A DNA stretch of 64,000 nucleotides from NCBI GenBank assembly GCA_020634455.1, contig JACKBQ010000001.1:3968001-4032000 (forward strand). The letters are read 5' to 3'. Position numbers and translations under genes: made by a program. This stretch comes from Ardenticatenaceae bacterium. GTDB lineage: Bacteria > Chloroflexota > Anaerolineae > Promineifilales > Promineifilaceae. The notes below the pieces were generated by a model that ran no database searches, was not told where the DNA came from, and saw only the letters and a program-made list of their open reading frames with translations. Positions 52,815 through 60,236 of this stretch are shown in pieces. Numbering within the stretch: the first letter of the stretch is position 1; each line of letters opens with the position of its first letter.

Positions 52815-52896
52815 GTCATTTCGAGGTCCTCCGAGAAATCTTTCAGCTTAGACAAGTAGAAAGATTCCTCACTCCGAAGACTCCGTTCGGAATGAC
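52815..52896. repeat. Imperfect 82-base inverted repeat element
   Basis: GTCATTTCGAGGTCCTCCGA at the left and GTTCGGAATGAC at the right pair in part, with inner GAAATCTTTC and GAAAGATTCC pairing around a 14-base loop. It lies between the second cassette tail and the second toxin-antitoxin promoter. The remaining part of the 52642-53031 gap holds no gene. Confidence 0.75.
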
Positions 52897-52953
52897 GAGT
52901 TTGTTACCCGGTTTACTTTTCATGTTGCAACAAAATTGACCAACGAGCCGGGA

Positions 52954-52981
52954 TTGACTTGTGGCTACATGTGGCTACAAT
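52954..52981 (+). promoter_or_regulatory. Promoter of the Phd/VapC pair with direct-repeat operator
   Basis: TTGACT (52954-52959), 16 bases, TACAAT (52976-52981). The spacer and -10 box contain two 10-base direct repeats, GTGGCTACAT (52961-52970) and GTGGCTACAA (52971-52980), a likely site for the antitoxin. Confidence 0.65.
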
Positions 52982-53031
52982 TTGAATAATGAATAATTAA
53001 TGGTGAATCGTGAATTGTGAATGAGGTTGAA

Positions 53032-53322
53032 ATGGCGAAAAAAATTGGGGTGCGGGAGTTGAAGAACAACGCCTCGAAGATCGTGCGGGCGGTGCGGGAA
53101 GAGGGGGCTGAGTACGTGGTGACGGTGCATGGGGAGCCGGTGGCGGTGATACGGCCGTTAACCGAAGAACAAGAGCAGCAAGAACTCAATGCCGAAATTG
53201 CGGCCGAAATTGCTGAAATGAAACAATTGGCCAAAGAAATTGCCGCTGGTTGGAAATCGGAAAAGAGCGGTCTGGAAATCTTGGAAGAAGACCGCCAGGC
53301 ATCTTTTGAGCGATTGCTATGA
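53032..53322 (+). CDS. Phd/YefM-type antitoxin
   Basis: A 96-residue antitoxin: KKIGVRELKNNASKIVRAVRE, then EYVVTVHGEPVAVIRPLT, the usual Phd/YefM fold, and a long acidic helical tail that would wrap the toxin. Start set at 53032 behind a GAGG site. It overlaps the toxin start by four bases (ATGA). Confidence 0.9.
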   Translation: MAKKIGVRELKNNASKIVRAVREEGAEYVVTVHGEPVAVIRPLTEEQEQQELNAEIAAEIAEMKQLAKEIAAGWKSEKSGLEILEEDRQASFERLL

Positions 53323-53723
53323 CCGTCATTGACGCCAGCGTTTACATTGCCCTCATGAATGAAGATGAACCCGGTTTTGCCGCGAGTTGGCAATGGTTAC
53401 TCACTGTGCAGGGCAATCGCGAACGACTCGCGGCACCTGTGATCATGATGGCGGAAGCGGCGGCGGCCATCAGTCGTGGCAAGGGGGATGTTGTTCATGC
53501 CCGACGGATTATTCGGCGTTTACAGCAGTCCCGACTGATTGAATTTTGGCCTGTTTCCTTTGAGCTAGCTGAACGTGCTGCGGAAATTGCTGCTGAATAT
53601 CGCATTCGTGGCTGCGACGCGGTGTATGTGGCGCTGGCGGAGCAGTTGGGCACGGAGTTGGTTTCGCTGGATCAGCAGCAGTTGGCACGGGCAACGGCCG
53701 TAATCCCCACACGCCAACCTTGA
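53319..53723 (+). CDS. vapC: VapC-like PIN-domain toxin
   Basis: A 134-residue PIN ribonuclease. First acidic residue is in TVIDASVYIALMNEDEPG, the second in MMAEAAAAISR, then RGCDAVYVALAEQLGTELVSLDQQ with the third and fourth acidic positions. All four needed for metal binding appear present. Coupled to the Phd-type antitoxin upstream. Confidence 0.9.
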   Translation: MTVIDASVYIALMNEDEPGFAASWQWLLTVQGNRERLAAPVIMMAEAAAAISRGKGDVVHARRIIRRLQQSRLIEFWPVSFELAERAAEIAAEYRIRGCDAVYVALAEQLGTELVSLDQQQLARATAVIPTRQP

Positions 53724-53788
53724 TTTTTGGAACGGCCGTTTTTGTTGTACCATTCCCCAATCTGAGCAGACAGTACCCAAATAAGAGT

Positions 53789-53861
53789 TTATCAACAGAT
53801 TTCGCAGATTTTAGACAGATTTTTTTCTCTGCGTTCTCCGCGCCCTCTGCGGTTCAAATTT
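53789..53861. repeat. Composite intergenic repeat (CAGATT half plus CTCTGCGG half)
   Basis: The left half has ATCAACAGATTTCGCAGATT as at 34730. The right half has CTCCGCGCCCTCTGCGG as at 17862. It looks like a junction of two repeat families, just before the E1 gene. Confidence 0.6.
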
Positions 53862-53881
53862 TTTTTACAGGAGAGTTCCCC

Positions 53882-55942
53882 TTGAACGAGCTGCACCCCG
53901 CATTCGATTGGCAAGAAGTCGCCCGGCTGGCCCTGGCCTCCCGCATTTTGGACGAAATGGAAGAAAACGAGCTCACGCCGCAAGGGTTGGTCACCTACCA
54001 ATTCTCGGCGCGAGGGCATGAGTTGGGGCAGCTCTTGGTGAGCCAACTGCTGGATCGGCCGTATGATGCCGCCAGCGTTTACTATCGTTCACGGCCGTTT
54101 ATGCTCGGCAGCGGTCTGACGTTGGTCGAAGCGCTGGCCTCCGACATGGCCCGCACGGGCGGCATCAGCGGCGGGCGGGATGTGGGCGTGGTGTTCAATC
54201 TGCCCCGGCGCAAGCGCGCCCTGGTGCTGCCGATGGCCGCCGATGTGGGGTCTCAATTTACGCCCGGCGTCGGCTGGGCGCAGGCAATCCATTACCACAG
54301 AGAGACGTTGAAAACGGCCGCTGCCGAAGACAGCATCGCCGTGGTGTTTGCCGGGGACGGCGCGGTCGCCTCCAACGGTTTTTGGAGCGCCCTCACCATC
54401 GCCACCACGCTGCAACTGCCCATTTTGTTTGTGATCGAAGACAATGCTTACGCCATCTCGGTAAAAGGCCCCGCGCAGACGCCGGGCAGCAACATTGCCG
54501 CAAATCTGGCTTCGTTCACCAACCTGGCGGTGTGGGACGGCAGCGGCACGGTTCCCACAGAAACGGCCGAACTGGTGCATACGGCCGTTCGCGAAGTGCG
54601 GGCTGGCAACGGCCCCGGCCTGCTGCGGCTGGCGGTGCCGCGCCTATCCGGTCACTCCAGCGTGGACAACCAGGCGTACAAAACCGAAGCAGAGCGCAAG
54701 GCAGAGTGGGCGCAGGACCCCATCGCCCACCTGCACGATTATTTGGTGCCCGCCCTGATGCGCGAAAACGAGTGGGAAAATCTGCGGAACCAGGTGAAGC
54801 GGGACGTGGCCAAAGCCCGCGACGAGGCGATGAATCAGCCCCACGCCAATCCGGCCACTGTGACCCAGTATGTTTTCTCTACGCCGGAATGGCCGCAGGA
54901 AATCGGTGGTTTGCTAGCGGAGGGGATTGAGCTGCCGGGCGGAACGGCCGTTCCCAATCCATCCGATCCGCGTCGCATCAACATGATCGAAGCAATTCGG
55001 CGCACGCTGGACGTGGAGCTGGCGTTGAATCCGCGCGTTTTGCTTTTTGGCGAGGACGTGGGGCACAAAGGCGGTGTCCATGCTGCCACGCTGGGTCTGC
55101 AAACCAAGTATGGCGACGACCGCGTTTTCGATACCAGCCTGAACGAGGAGGGCATCATTGGCCGCGCGGTGGGGATGGCGTACGCGGGGTTGGTGCCGGT
55201 GCCGGAAATTCAGTTTCGCAAATATGCCGACCCGGCAACCGAATCCATCAACAATTGTGGCACGGTGCGCTGGCGGACCAACGGCCGTTTTGCCGCCCCC
55301 ATCGTCATTCGCATCCCCGGCGGCTATCGCAAGATTGGCGATCCGTGGCACAGCGTCACCAGCGAGGTAACGTTTGCCCACCAGCCCGGTCTCCTCTTCG
55401 CTGCCCCCTCTAACGCCGAGGACACGGTGGGTCTGCTGCGCACGGCTTTGCGCGGCAATGATCCGGTCATCTTTTTTGAGCATCGGGCGATGCTGGATGC
55501 GGCCTGGGCGAGACGGCCGTATCCCGGCGACGACTACCTGCTCCCCTTTGGTCAGGGCAAAATCACCAGCGCGGGCAGCGATTTAACGATTGTCACCTGG
55601 GGCGCGATGGTGGAGCGGTGCGAACTGGCTGCTCAAGGGGTAGACGCCAGCATCGAAATCATTGATTTGCGCACGCTCGTGCCCTGGGACAAAACAATGG
55701 TGCTCAGCTCGGTGCAAAAAACCTCCCGCTGCCTCATCGTGCACGAGGACATCGGGCTGGGCGGCTTTGGCGCAGAAATCGCCGCCACCGTCGTGGCGGA
55801 AGCGTTCCTGGATTTGGATGCGCCGGTTGAGCGGGTCACGGCTCCATCTACCCCCGTGCCGTTCAGCACTCAGCTCATGGATGGCGTTGTGCCGACTGTG
55901 GACTTGATTCGCGGAAAAATTGAGGATTTGTTGGCGTTTTAG
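53882..55942 (+). CDS. 2-oxo acid dehydrogenase E1, alpha and beta subunits fused
   Basis: TTG start at 53882 behind AGGAG; the longer frame upstream runs through a repeat. The 686-residue protein holds an E1 alpha part (about 1-330) with the thiamine diphosphate motif FAGDGAVASNGFWSALTIAT...IEDNAYAIS. The E1 beta part (about 360-686) has LLFGEDVGHKGGVHAATLGL and VPEIQFRKYADPA. It resembles branched-chain 2-oxoisovalerate dehydrogenase E1 more than pyruvate dehydrogenase. E2 and E3 are not in the window. Confidence 0.88.
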   Translation: MNELHPAFDWQEVARLALASRILDEMEENELTPQGLVTYQFSARGHELGQLLVSQLLDRPYDAASVYYRSRPFMLGSGLTLVEALASDMARTGGISGGRDVGVVFNLPRRKRALVLPMAADVGSQFTPGVGWAQAIHYHRETLKTAAAEDSIAVVFAGDGAVASNGFWSALTIATTLQLPILFVIEDNAYAISVKGPAQTPGSNIAANLASFTNLAVWDGSGTVPTETAELVHTAVREVRAGNGPGLLRLAVPRLSGHSSVDNQAYKTEAERKAEWAQDPIAHLHDYLVPALMRENEWENLRNQVKRDVAKARDEAMNQPHANPATVTQYVFSTPEWPQEIGGLLAEGIELPGGTAVPNPSDPRRINMIEAIRRTLDVELALNPRVLLFGEDVGHKGGVHAATLGLQTKYGDDRVFDTSLNEEGIIGRAVGMAYAGLVPVPEIQFRKYADPATESINNCGTVRWRTNGRFAAPIVIRIPGGYRKIGDPWHSVTSEVTFAHQPGLLFAAPSNAEDTVGLLRTALRGNDPVIFFEHRAMLDAAWARRPYPGDDYLLPFGQGKITSAGSDLTIVTWGAMVERCELAAQGVDASIEIIDLRTLVPWDKTMVLSSVQKTSRCLIVHEDIGLGGFGAEIAATVVAEAFLDLDAPVERVTAPSTPVPFSTQLMDGVVPTVDLIRGKIEDLLAF

Positions 55943-55981
55943 GCATTGACCGATTTTTTCTTTGCGCCTATGCGCTAAAAA

Positions 55982-56041
55982 TTACGGCCGTTTCCGCCAC
56001 AACGAAATCAAATAAACTGGTGCCCCTACCAGTTCAGACAT
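55982..56041 (-). repeat. Direct repeat: orphan copy of the flippase gene 3' end
   Basis: About 60 bases matching 56681-56740, identical over the first 24 (TTACGGCCGTTTCCGCCACA and on) and about 85 percent overall, including the stop codon. Together the copies flank the HigBA-like pair. Confidence 0.92.
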
Positions 56042-56054
56042 CCACTATCACAGA

Positions 56055-56333
56055 TTAAGCCGCAATGGTTAACTTCACACCTAAACCGCGAAGAACTTTT
56101 AGAATCGTGTCGTATCGGGGTTTTGCTCCGGGGGCGAGCGCTTTGTAGAGGCTTTCACGACCGAGTCCGGTACTTTGGGCAATGGCGCTTATGCCGCGTG
56201 CTTTCGCAACATCGCCGATGGCTGCTAGAAACACATCGGGGTTTTCATCTTCAAGAGCGGCCGTTAAATATTCGGCAATCATTTCTTCGCTGTCTAAATA
56301 ATCTGCGGCGTCAAATTTTGTGAATTGTTCCAT
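56055..56333 (-). CDS. HigA-like addiction module antidote protein (HTH)
   Basis: A 92-residue protein with FDAADYLDSEEMIAEYLTAALED at the start and an HTH near 40-75 (ARGISAIAQSTGLGRESLYKALAPG). This is the putative addiction module antidote family. It follows the toxin gene by six bases (higB-higA order) and probably represses the operon through the palindrome at 56647. Confidence 0.9.
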   Translation of the reverse strand: MEQFTKFDAADYLDSEEMIAEYLTAALEDENPDVFLAAIGDVAKARGISAIAQSTGLGRESLYKALAPGAKPRYDTILKVLRGLGVKLTIAA

Positions 56334-56339
56334 CTCACA

Positions 56340-56636
56340 TTACTCCTCAAGCTGTTTGGCTAATGTTTTTGCTCTTTGTATGTCGCGTTGCTGAGAAGAT
56401 TTATCTCCACCAACAAGTAGCAAAATTACCAGCCTGCCCTTTTGTGTAAAATATACTCGGTATCCGGGGCCATAGTGAATTCGCATTTCGCTGATACCTT
56501 CGCCCACTGACCTGACATCACCTAAATTGCCGAGTTCCGCCGATCTGATACGGGCAATAATGCGTGCTTTACCTTTGACATCCTTTAATTTGGTGAGCCA
56601 TTTATCAAATTTGTCTGAGCGAAGGACCGTATACAT
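56340..56636 (-). CDS. HigB/RelE-like toxin (addiction module killer family)
   Basis: A 98-residue RelE/ParE-fold protein: FDKWLTKLKDVKGKARIIARI, GDVRSVGEGISEMRIHYGPGYRVYF, and VILLLVGGDKSSQQRDIQRA. This wording is typical of the HigB-like killer family associated with the antidote at 56055. Expected to cleave mRNA at the ribosome. The ATG lies directly after the promoter, so translation may be leaderless. Confidence 0.9.
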   Translation of the reverse strand: MYTVLRSDKFDKWLTKLKDVKGKARIIARIRSAELGNLGDVRSVGEGISEMRIHYGPGYRVYFTQKGRLVILLLVGGDKSSQQRDIQRAKTLAKQLEE

Positions 56637-56643
56637 GGACTAT

Positions 56644-56672
56644 ATTGTATCCATTTGGATACAAATTGTAAA
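56644..56672 (-). promoter_or_regulatory. higBA-like promoter with palindromic operator
   Basis: Minus-strand TTTACA (56667-56672), 17 bases, TACAAT (56644-56649). GTATCCATTTGGATAC (56647-56662, arms of seven) covers the spacer and -10 box. The ATG follows the -10 box by seven bases. Confidence 0.7.
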
Positions 56673-56680
56673 CAAGGAAT

Positions 56681-56740
56681 TTACGGCCGTTTCCGCCACA
56701 ACGAGAGCAAATAAATGGGCGCTCCCACCAGTTCAGAGGC
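56681..56740 (-). repeat. Direct repeat: 3' end of the flippase gene (source copy)
   Basis: The last 20 codons of the flippase gene with the stop; paired with 55982-56041 in the same orientation. Confidence 0.92.
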
Positions 56741-57652
56741 CCGCTTGACAAAAAACACCATGAGGGAAAGCGTCACTGCCTGGGCTTCTGACAGGCCAGC
56801 CCCGGCAAAGAGCAGGGGGGCAATTGCTTCGCGCACGCCGAGGCCACTAAACGAGGGCACCAGCAGGGCAATAGACATCAAGGGCACGACGCCCATGAGG
56901 TACCAGTAGCTTATTTCTAAATTGATACCGCGCGAAACGGCCGTCCATTGCCCAACGAGCAAAAAGTTAAACAGCAGCGAGATAGCCAAAGCCAGCAGCA
57001 GCGTTTGTGTGGGTAGGGCTTGCAGGGTGGCGGTGAGTTTTAGAAACGGCCGTGCCAACTTCTGCGGTAGTTTGTCTAGCCATCGCTCCAAAAAGGGGAA
57101 CCAGCGCCAGCCACGCAGCAAAAAGACACCCCCAACCAGTCCCAGTAGGCAAACGCCACCTACCTGCCACAATATCTCCGCCGGAAACGCGTCGGGGTTA
57201 AACCCCATCACCAGCAGCCCGAGCAAAAAGAGCCCCATTAACCCACTCAACCGGTCCACAATGACGGTGCCAGCGGCCGTTGCCTGCGGCACATCTTCTG
57301 CCACTTCAATGACGCGCACCACGTCCCCGCCAAAGCCAGAGGGCAGCACCCCGTTAAAAAATGCGCCCACAAAATACAGCCTGATGAGCTGCGCCAACGG
57401 CACAGTGCTGCCAATGCCATTGAGCAAAATTGCCCAGCGGATCGAGCGCAATACCAGCCCGGCAAAGTTGAACAGCGCCGCCAGCAGCAGCCAGCTCCAG
57501 CGTGCCTGGCGAATCCCTTCGCCAATTTCGCTGAGGGGCACGTTGGTAAACACGTAGGCCAAACTAAGGAGCGTAATGCCCACTTTGAGTAAGGTAACAA
57601 GCCGGTTTTTTGTTTTGGCAGGAAGTGTGGAGGTGGCTTCGGGTGTTGTCAT
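56681..57652 (-). CDS. UPF0104/LPG-synthase-TM-like flippase-type membrane protein
   Basis: A 323-residue protein with about eight helices and the family blocks LLNGIGSTVPLAQLIRLYFVGAF, NGVLPSGFGGDVVRV near residue 97, and VPSFSGLGVREAIAPLLFAGAG near 262. Members include the membrane part of lysyl-phosphatidylglycerol synthase and archaeal AglD-associated proteins; the role is lipid or polyprenyl-sugar translocation. Its last 60 bases exist in a second copy beyond the toxin-antitoxin pair. Confidence 0.85.
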   Translation of the reverse strand: MTTPEATSTLPAKTKNRLVTLLKVGITLLSLAYVFTNVPLSEIGEGIRQARWSWLLLAALFNFAGLVLRSIRWAILLNGIGSTVPLAQLIRLYFVGAFFNGVLPSGFGGDVVRVIEVAEDVPQATAAGTVIVDRLSGLMGLFLLGLLVMGFNPDAFPAEILWQVGGVCLLGLVGGVFLLRGWRWFPFLERWLDKLPQKLARPFLKLTATLQALPTQTLLLALAISLLFNFLLVGQWTAVSRGINLEISYWYLMGVVPLMSIALLVPSFSGLGVREAIAPLLFAGAGLSEAQAVTLSLMVFFVKRASELVGAPIYLLSLWRKRP

Positions 57653-57660
57653 AATGAAAA

Positions 57661-57719
57661 ATCAAAGAATTCGCGGATTCAACAGATTTTAAATCTTTTC
57701 AATCTGCGCAACCTTTGAT
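57661..57719. repeat. Intergenic hairpin repeat (CAGATT family)
   Basis: ATCAAAGAATTCGCGGATT pairs with AATCTGCGCAACCTTTGAT, with an inner AGATTTTAAATCTTT dyad. It fills the gap between the phosphodiesterase and flippase genes. Confidence 0.7.
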
Positions 57720-57727
57720 GAGAATCT

Positions 57728-59341
57728 TTAGAGATAGCCGAGATCGCGCAGGCGATCTTCGATTTGCTTGTTGTCTGCCTCGTTGAGGGTGTGGTCGTCG
57801 CGCAGTTCTTGCTCGGCGTCGAAGTGGGTGACGTCTGGTGGGGTTTTGAAGAAATCAACCAGCACGGCGCCGTCCATGTGCTTGGGCACCGCTTCGCCCA
57901 ACAGGGCAAAGATAGTGGGGGCAATGTCTATGATGTCGGCGCTGATAGGGAGCTGCGCGTTTTCTTTGAACTGCGGGCCGTGGGCAATGACGATGCCTTC
58001 GCGGCGGTGGCAGCCGGAGTCTCCCCGAATTTGCTCGGTCACAATTTTGCCGTTGGTGGCAAACAGCGGGTAGGCGATGATGTTGTAACCGTCCAAGATG
58101 AGGTGGATGTCTGGCCCTTTTTCGGTGTACGGGCCGTGGTAGGTTTCTTCGCGGAGGATGATTTTAGTGATGAGGGAACGGCCGTTTTCATCCACCAAAT
58201 CTTGCAATGCGTCCACAATATCCTGCCGTGTGCGCTTGTAACTGGCCTGGGTCACAATGCCGTTTGGCTCACGTCCGGCCATGTTCAGGTAAATTTGCCC
58301 CACGTGCCCCATGCTGTAGGCCACCGTCTGGCTCCAATCCACGCTGTCGTAATTCAGGAACTTGCCCAGCAACTGGTTGCGCGTATTTTTGGAAACCTTC
58401 GTTGCCATATTTTGCAAGCCAATTTTTTCCACAATTCGATAAATGACGGCGGGCGATATGCCCAGCTTAAACGCCAGCGACTTCAAAATGGTTTTAGGCG
58501 AATGGTTGAGCTTGAGGAATCCTTTTTCCATCAAAAAATTGTTCAGGTTCACAATACGATGCAGCGGCCCAAACCCGTGATCCGACATGGTGATGACGTG
58601 CGCATCGGCTGGCAGCAGGTCTAGCATTTTGCCAATGTAACTGTCTACCAACTGGTAGCCGCCCAAAATGCCGTCCTGGTGGGCGGATGGCTTATGGCGC
58701 GGATGATTGCTGTCCATTAGCTTCCACAGGGCATGCATCATAATGTCTAGCGCAATGAAATGCACCATTAGCACGTCTACAGGCTCGTTTTGCATAAGGT
58801 GCAGCGCCCATTTGCCGTGGGCGTGGATTAAATCGTAAATGTCTTCAATGTAAGCCGTTTCGTTGCCGGGCTTGTACTGGATGTTGGGCGAAATACGGTA
58901 ATCGCCTAGCGTGCCGCGATACCGGTCTATCAGGTTGGCCGGGTAGCTGATCGTGCCTTGTTTGGGGCTGAGAATGCCGGTAATCATGAAGCCGTTGATG
59001 GGTTGGGGCGGGTAGGTAACGGGCACGTTGAGTACGCCAACGCGGTACCCTTTGTTGGACAAAATTTGCCACATGGTTGGTTTTTTAATCAAACTGGAAT
59101 TGACTAGCGAGTAGCTAGCTCCAGACGGTTGGATGAAGTCGAAGACGCCGTGTTTGCCTGGGTTGCATCCGGTCATAAAAGAAGGCCAGGCGGGGCTGGT
59201 GACGGGGGGCATGGTGGAGAGTAGATCGGTGTGTACGCCATGCTGCATGAGTTTTGCCAGGTTGGGTAGTTTGCCTTCTCTGGCCCACGGCCGTATTAAA
59301 TCAAAAGTTGCACCATCAATGCCTAAAATCAATAATTTCAT
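57728..59341 (-). CDS. Alkaline-phosphatase-superfamily phosphodiesterase/nucleotide pyrophosphatase
   Basis: A 537-residue protein. The N-terminal metal aspartate lies in LLILGIDGATFDLI, and the nucleophile threonine/serine region is PPVTSPAWPSFMTGCNPGKHG near residue 46. HFIALDIMMHALW near 195 and MSDHGFGPLHRIVN near 252 supply Asp/His ligands. It fits type I phosphodiesterases. No signal peptide is seen, so it is probably cytoplasmic. The substrate is unknown. Upstream of the flippase gene by 75 bases on the same strand. Confidence 0.87.
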   Translation of the reverse strand: MKLLILGIDGATFDLIRPWAREGKLPNLAKLMQHGVHTDLLSTMPPVTSPAWPSFMTGCNPGKHGVFDFIQPSGASYSLVNSSLIKKPTMWQILSNKGYRVGVLNVPVTYPPQPINGFMITGILSPKQGTISYPANLIDRYRGTLGDYRISPNIQYKPGNETAYIEDIYDLIHAHGKWALHLMQNEPVDVLMVHFIALDIMMHALWKLMDSNHPRHKPSAHQDGILGGYQLVDSYIGKMLDLLPADAHVITMSDHGFGPLHRIVNLNNFLMEKGFLKLNHSPKTILKSLAFKLGISPAVIYRIVEKIGLQNMATKVSKNTRNQLLGKFLNYDSVDWSQTVAYSMGHVGQIYLNMAGREPNGIVTQASYKRTRQDIVDALQDLVDENGRSLITKIILREETYHGPYTEKGPDIHLILDGYNIIAYPLFATNGKIVTEQIRGDSGCHRREGIVIAHGPQFKENAQLPISADIIDIAPTIFALLGEAVPKHMDGAVLVDFFKTPPDVTHFDAEQELRDDHTLNEADNKQIEDRLRDLGYL

Positions 59342-59510
59342 AATATTTCACTCGGTTTGTAATTAGGCAGGTACTTTAACACTTTTCGGGGGAATGTAAA
59401 ACGGCAGGTTCGGGGGAAACGGCCGTTCTGTTCCACCACTCACCTTGTTTGACACCTCTACCAAATCGAGAGATAGTTGCTTCATCATTGTGGCAATATT
59501 GAGGAAAATG

Positions 59511-60236
59511 ATGTCCCACGATAGTTTATACGCCATCCCCAAAAATAAAGTACCCCCCTTTGAATTTGATGAGGCGGTGGTTGCTGTGTTCCCCGATATG
59601 ATCGAACGGTCGGTGCCGGGTTACGCCTTGCTTCTGCCGCTGATTGGGCAGATTGCCAGCCGGTATGCCCAGCCACACAGCCGCTGCTACGATCTGGGCT
59701 GCTCGTTGGGGGCGGTGACGCTGGCGCTGCGTCAACAAATTCAGCAAGATGGGGTTCGGATTACGGCCGTTGATAATTCCGCAGCCATGATTGAAACGTG
59801 TGAGGAAATAATCGGCCGTTCTGGCCCAGGTTTGCCTGTGGATTTGGTTGAAGCCGATATTTGCCAAATTGCCATCACCAATGCCTCGGTGGTGGTGCTG
59901 AACTTTACCTTCCAGTTTGTGCCGCCCACCCAGCGAGATGCGCTCATCCAGCGCATTTTCGATGGTTTGCTGCCCGGCGGTGCGCTCATTTTGTCGGAAA
60001 AGGTGCTATTTGCGCCAGCGGAACTGGATGATCTGCTGGTGACGCTGCACCACGATTTTAAGCGAGCCAATGGTTACAGTGATCTCGAAATCAGCCAAAA
60101 GCGCACCGCGCTGGAAAATGTGCTTATCTCTGAGACGGTGCCGCAGCACCAGGCGCGGCTGCTCAGGGCGGGCTTTGCTTCTGCCGATTTGTGGTTTCAG
60201 GCGTTTAATTTTGTCTCGTTGCTGGCTATCAAATGA
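59511..60236 (+). CDS. cmoA: Carboxy-S-adenosyl-L-methionine synthase CmoA
   Basis: Start set at 59511, five bases after GAGGA. The 241-residue enzyme matches CmoA from its first block FEFDEAVVAVFPDMIERSVPGY through YDLGCSLGAVTLALRQ (SAM binding near 62) and LNFTFQFVPPTQRDALI. It makes carboxy-SAM from SAM and prephenate, the donor for cmo5U at tRNA position 34. Overlaps cmoB by four bases. Confidence 0.93.
   Translation: MSHDSLYAIPKNKVPPFEFDEAVVAVFPDMIERSVPGYALLLPLIGQIASRYAQPHSRCYDLGCSLGAVTLALRQQIQQDGVRITAVDNSAAMIETCEEIIGRSGPGLPVDLVEADICQIAITNASVVVLNFTFQFVPPTQRDALIQRIFDGLLPGGALILSEKVLFAPAELDDLLVTLHHDFKRANGYSDLEISQKRTALENVLISETVPQHQARLLRAGFASADLWFQAFNFVSLLAIK

Noticed and set aside
53720..53881. 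Longer N-terminus for the E1 fusion
   Set aside because: The extra 54 codons run through an intergenic repeat; TTG 53882 has a ribosome site and the family N-terminus follows.
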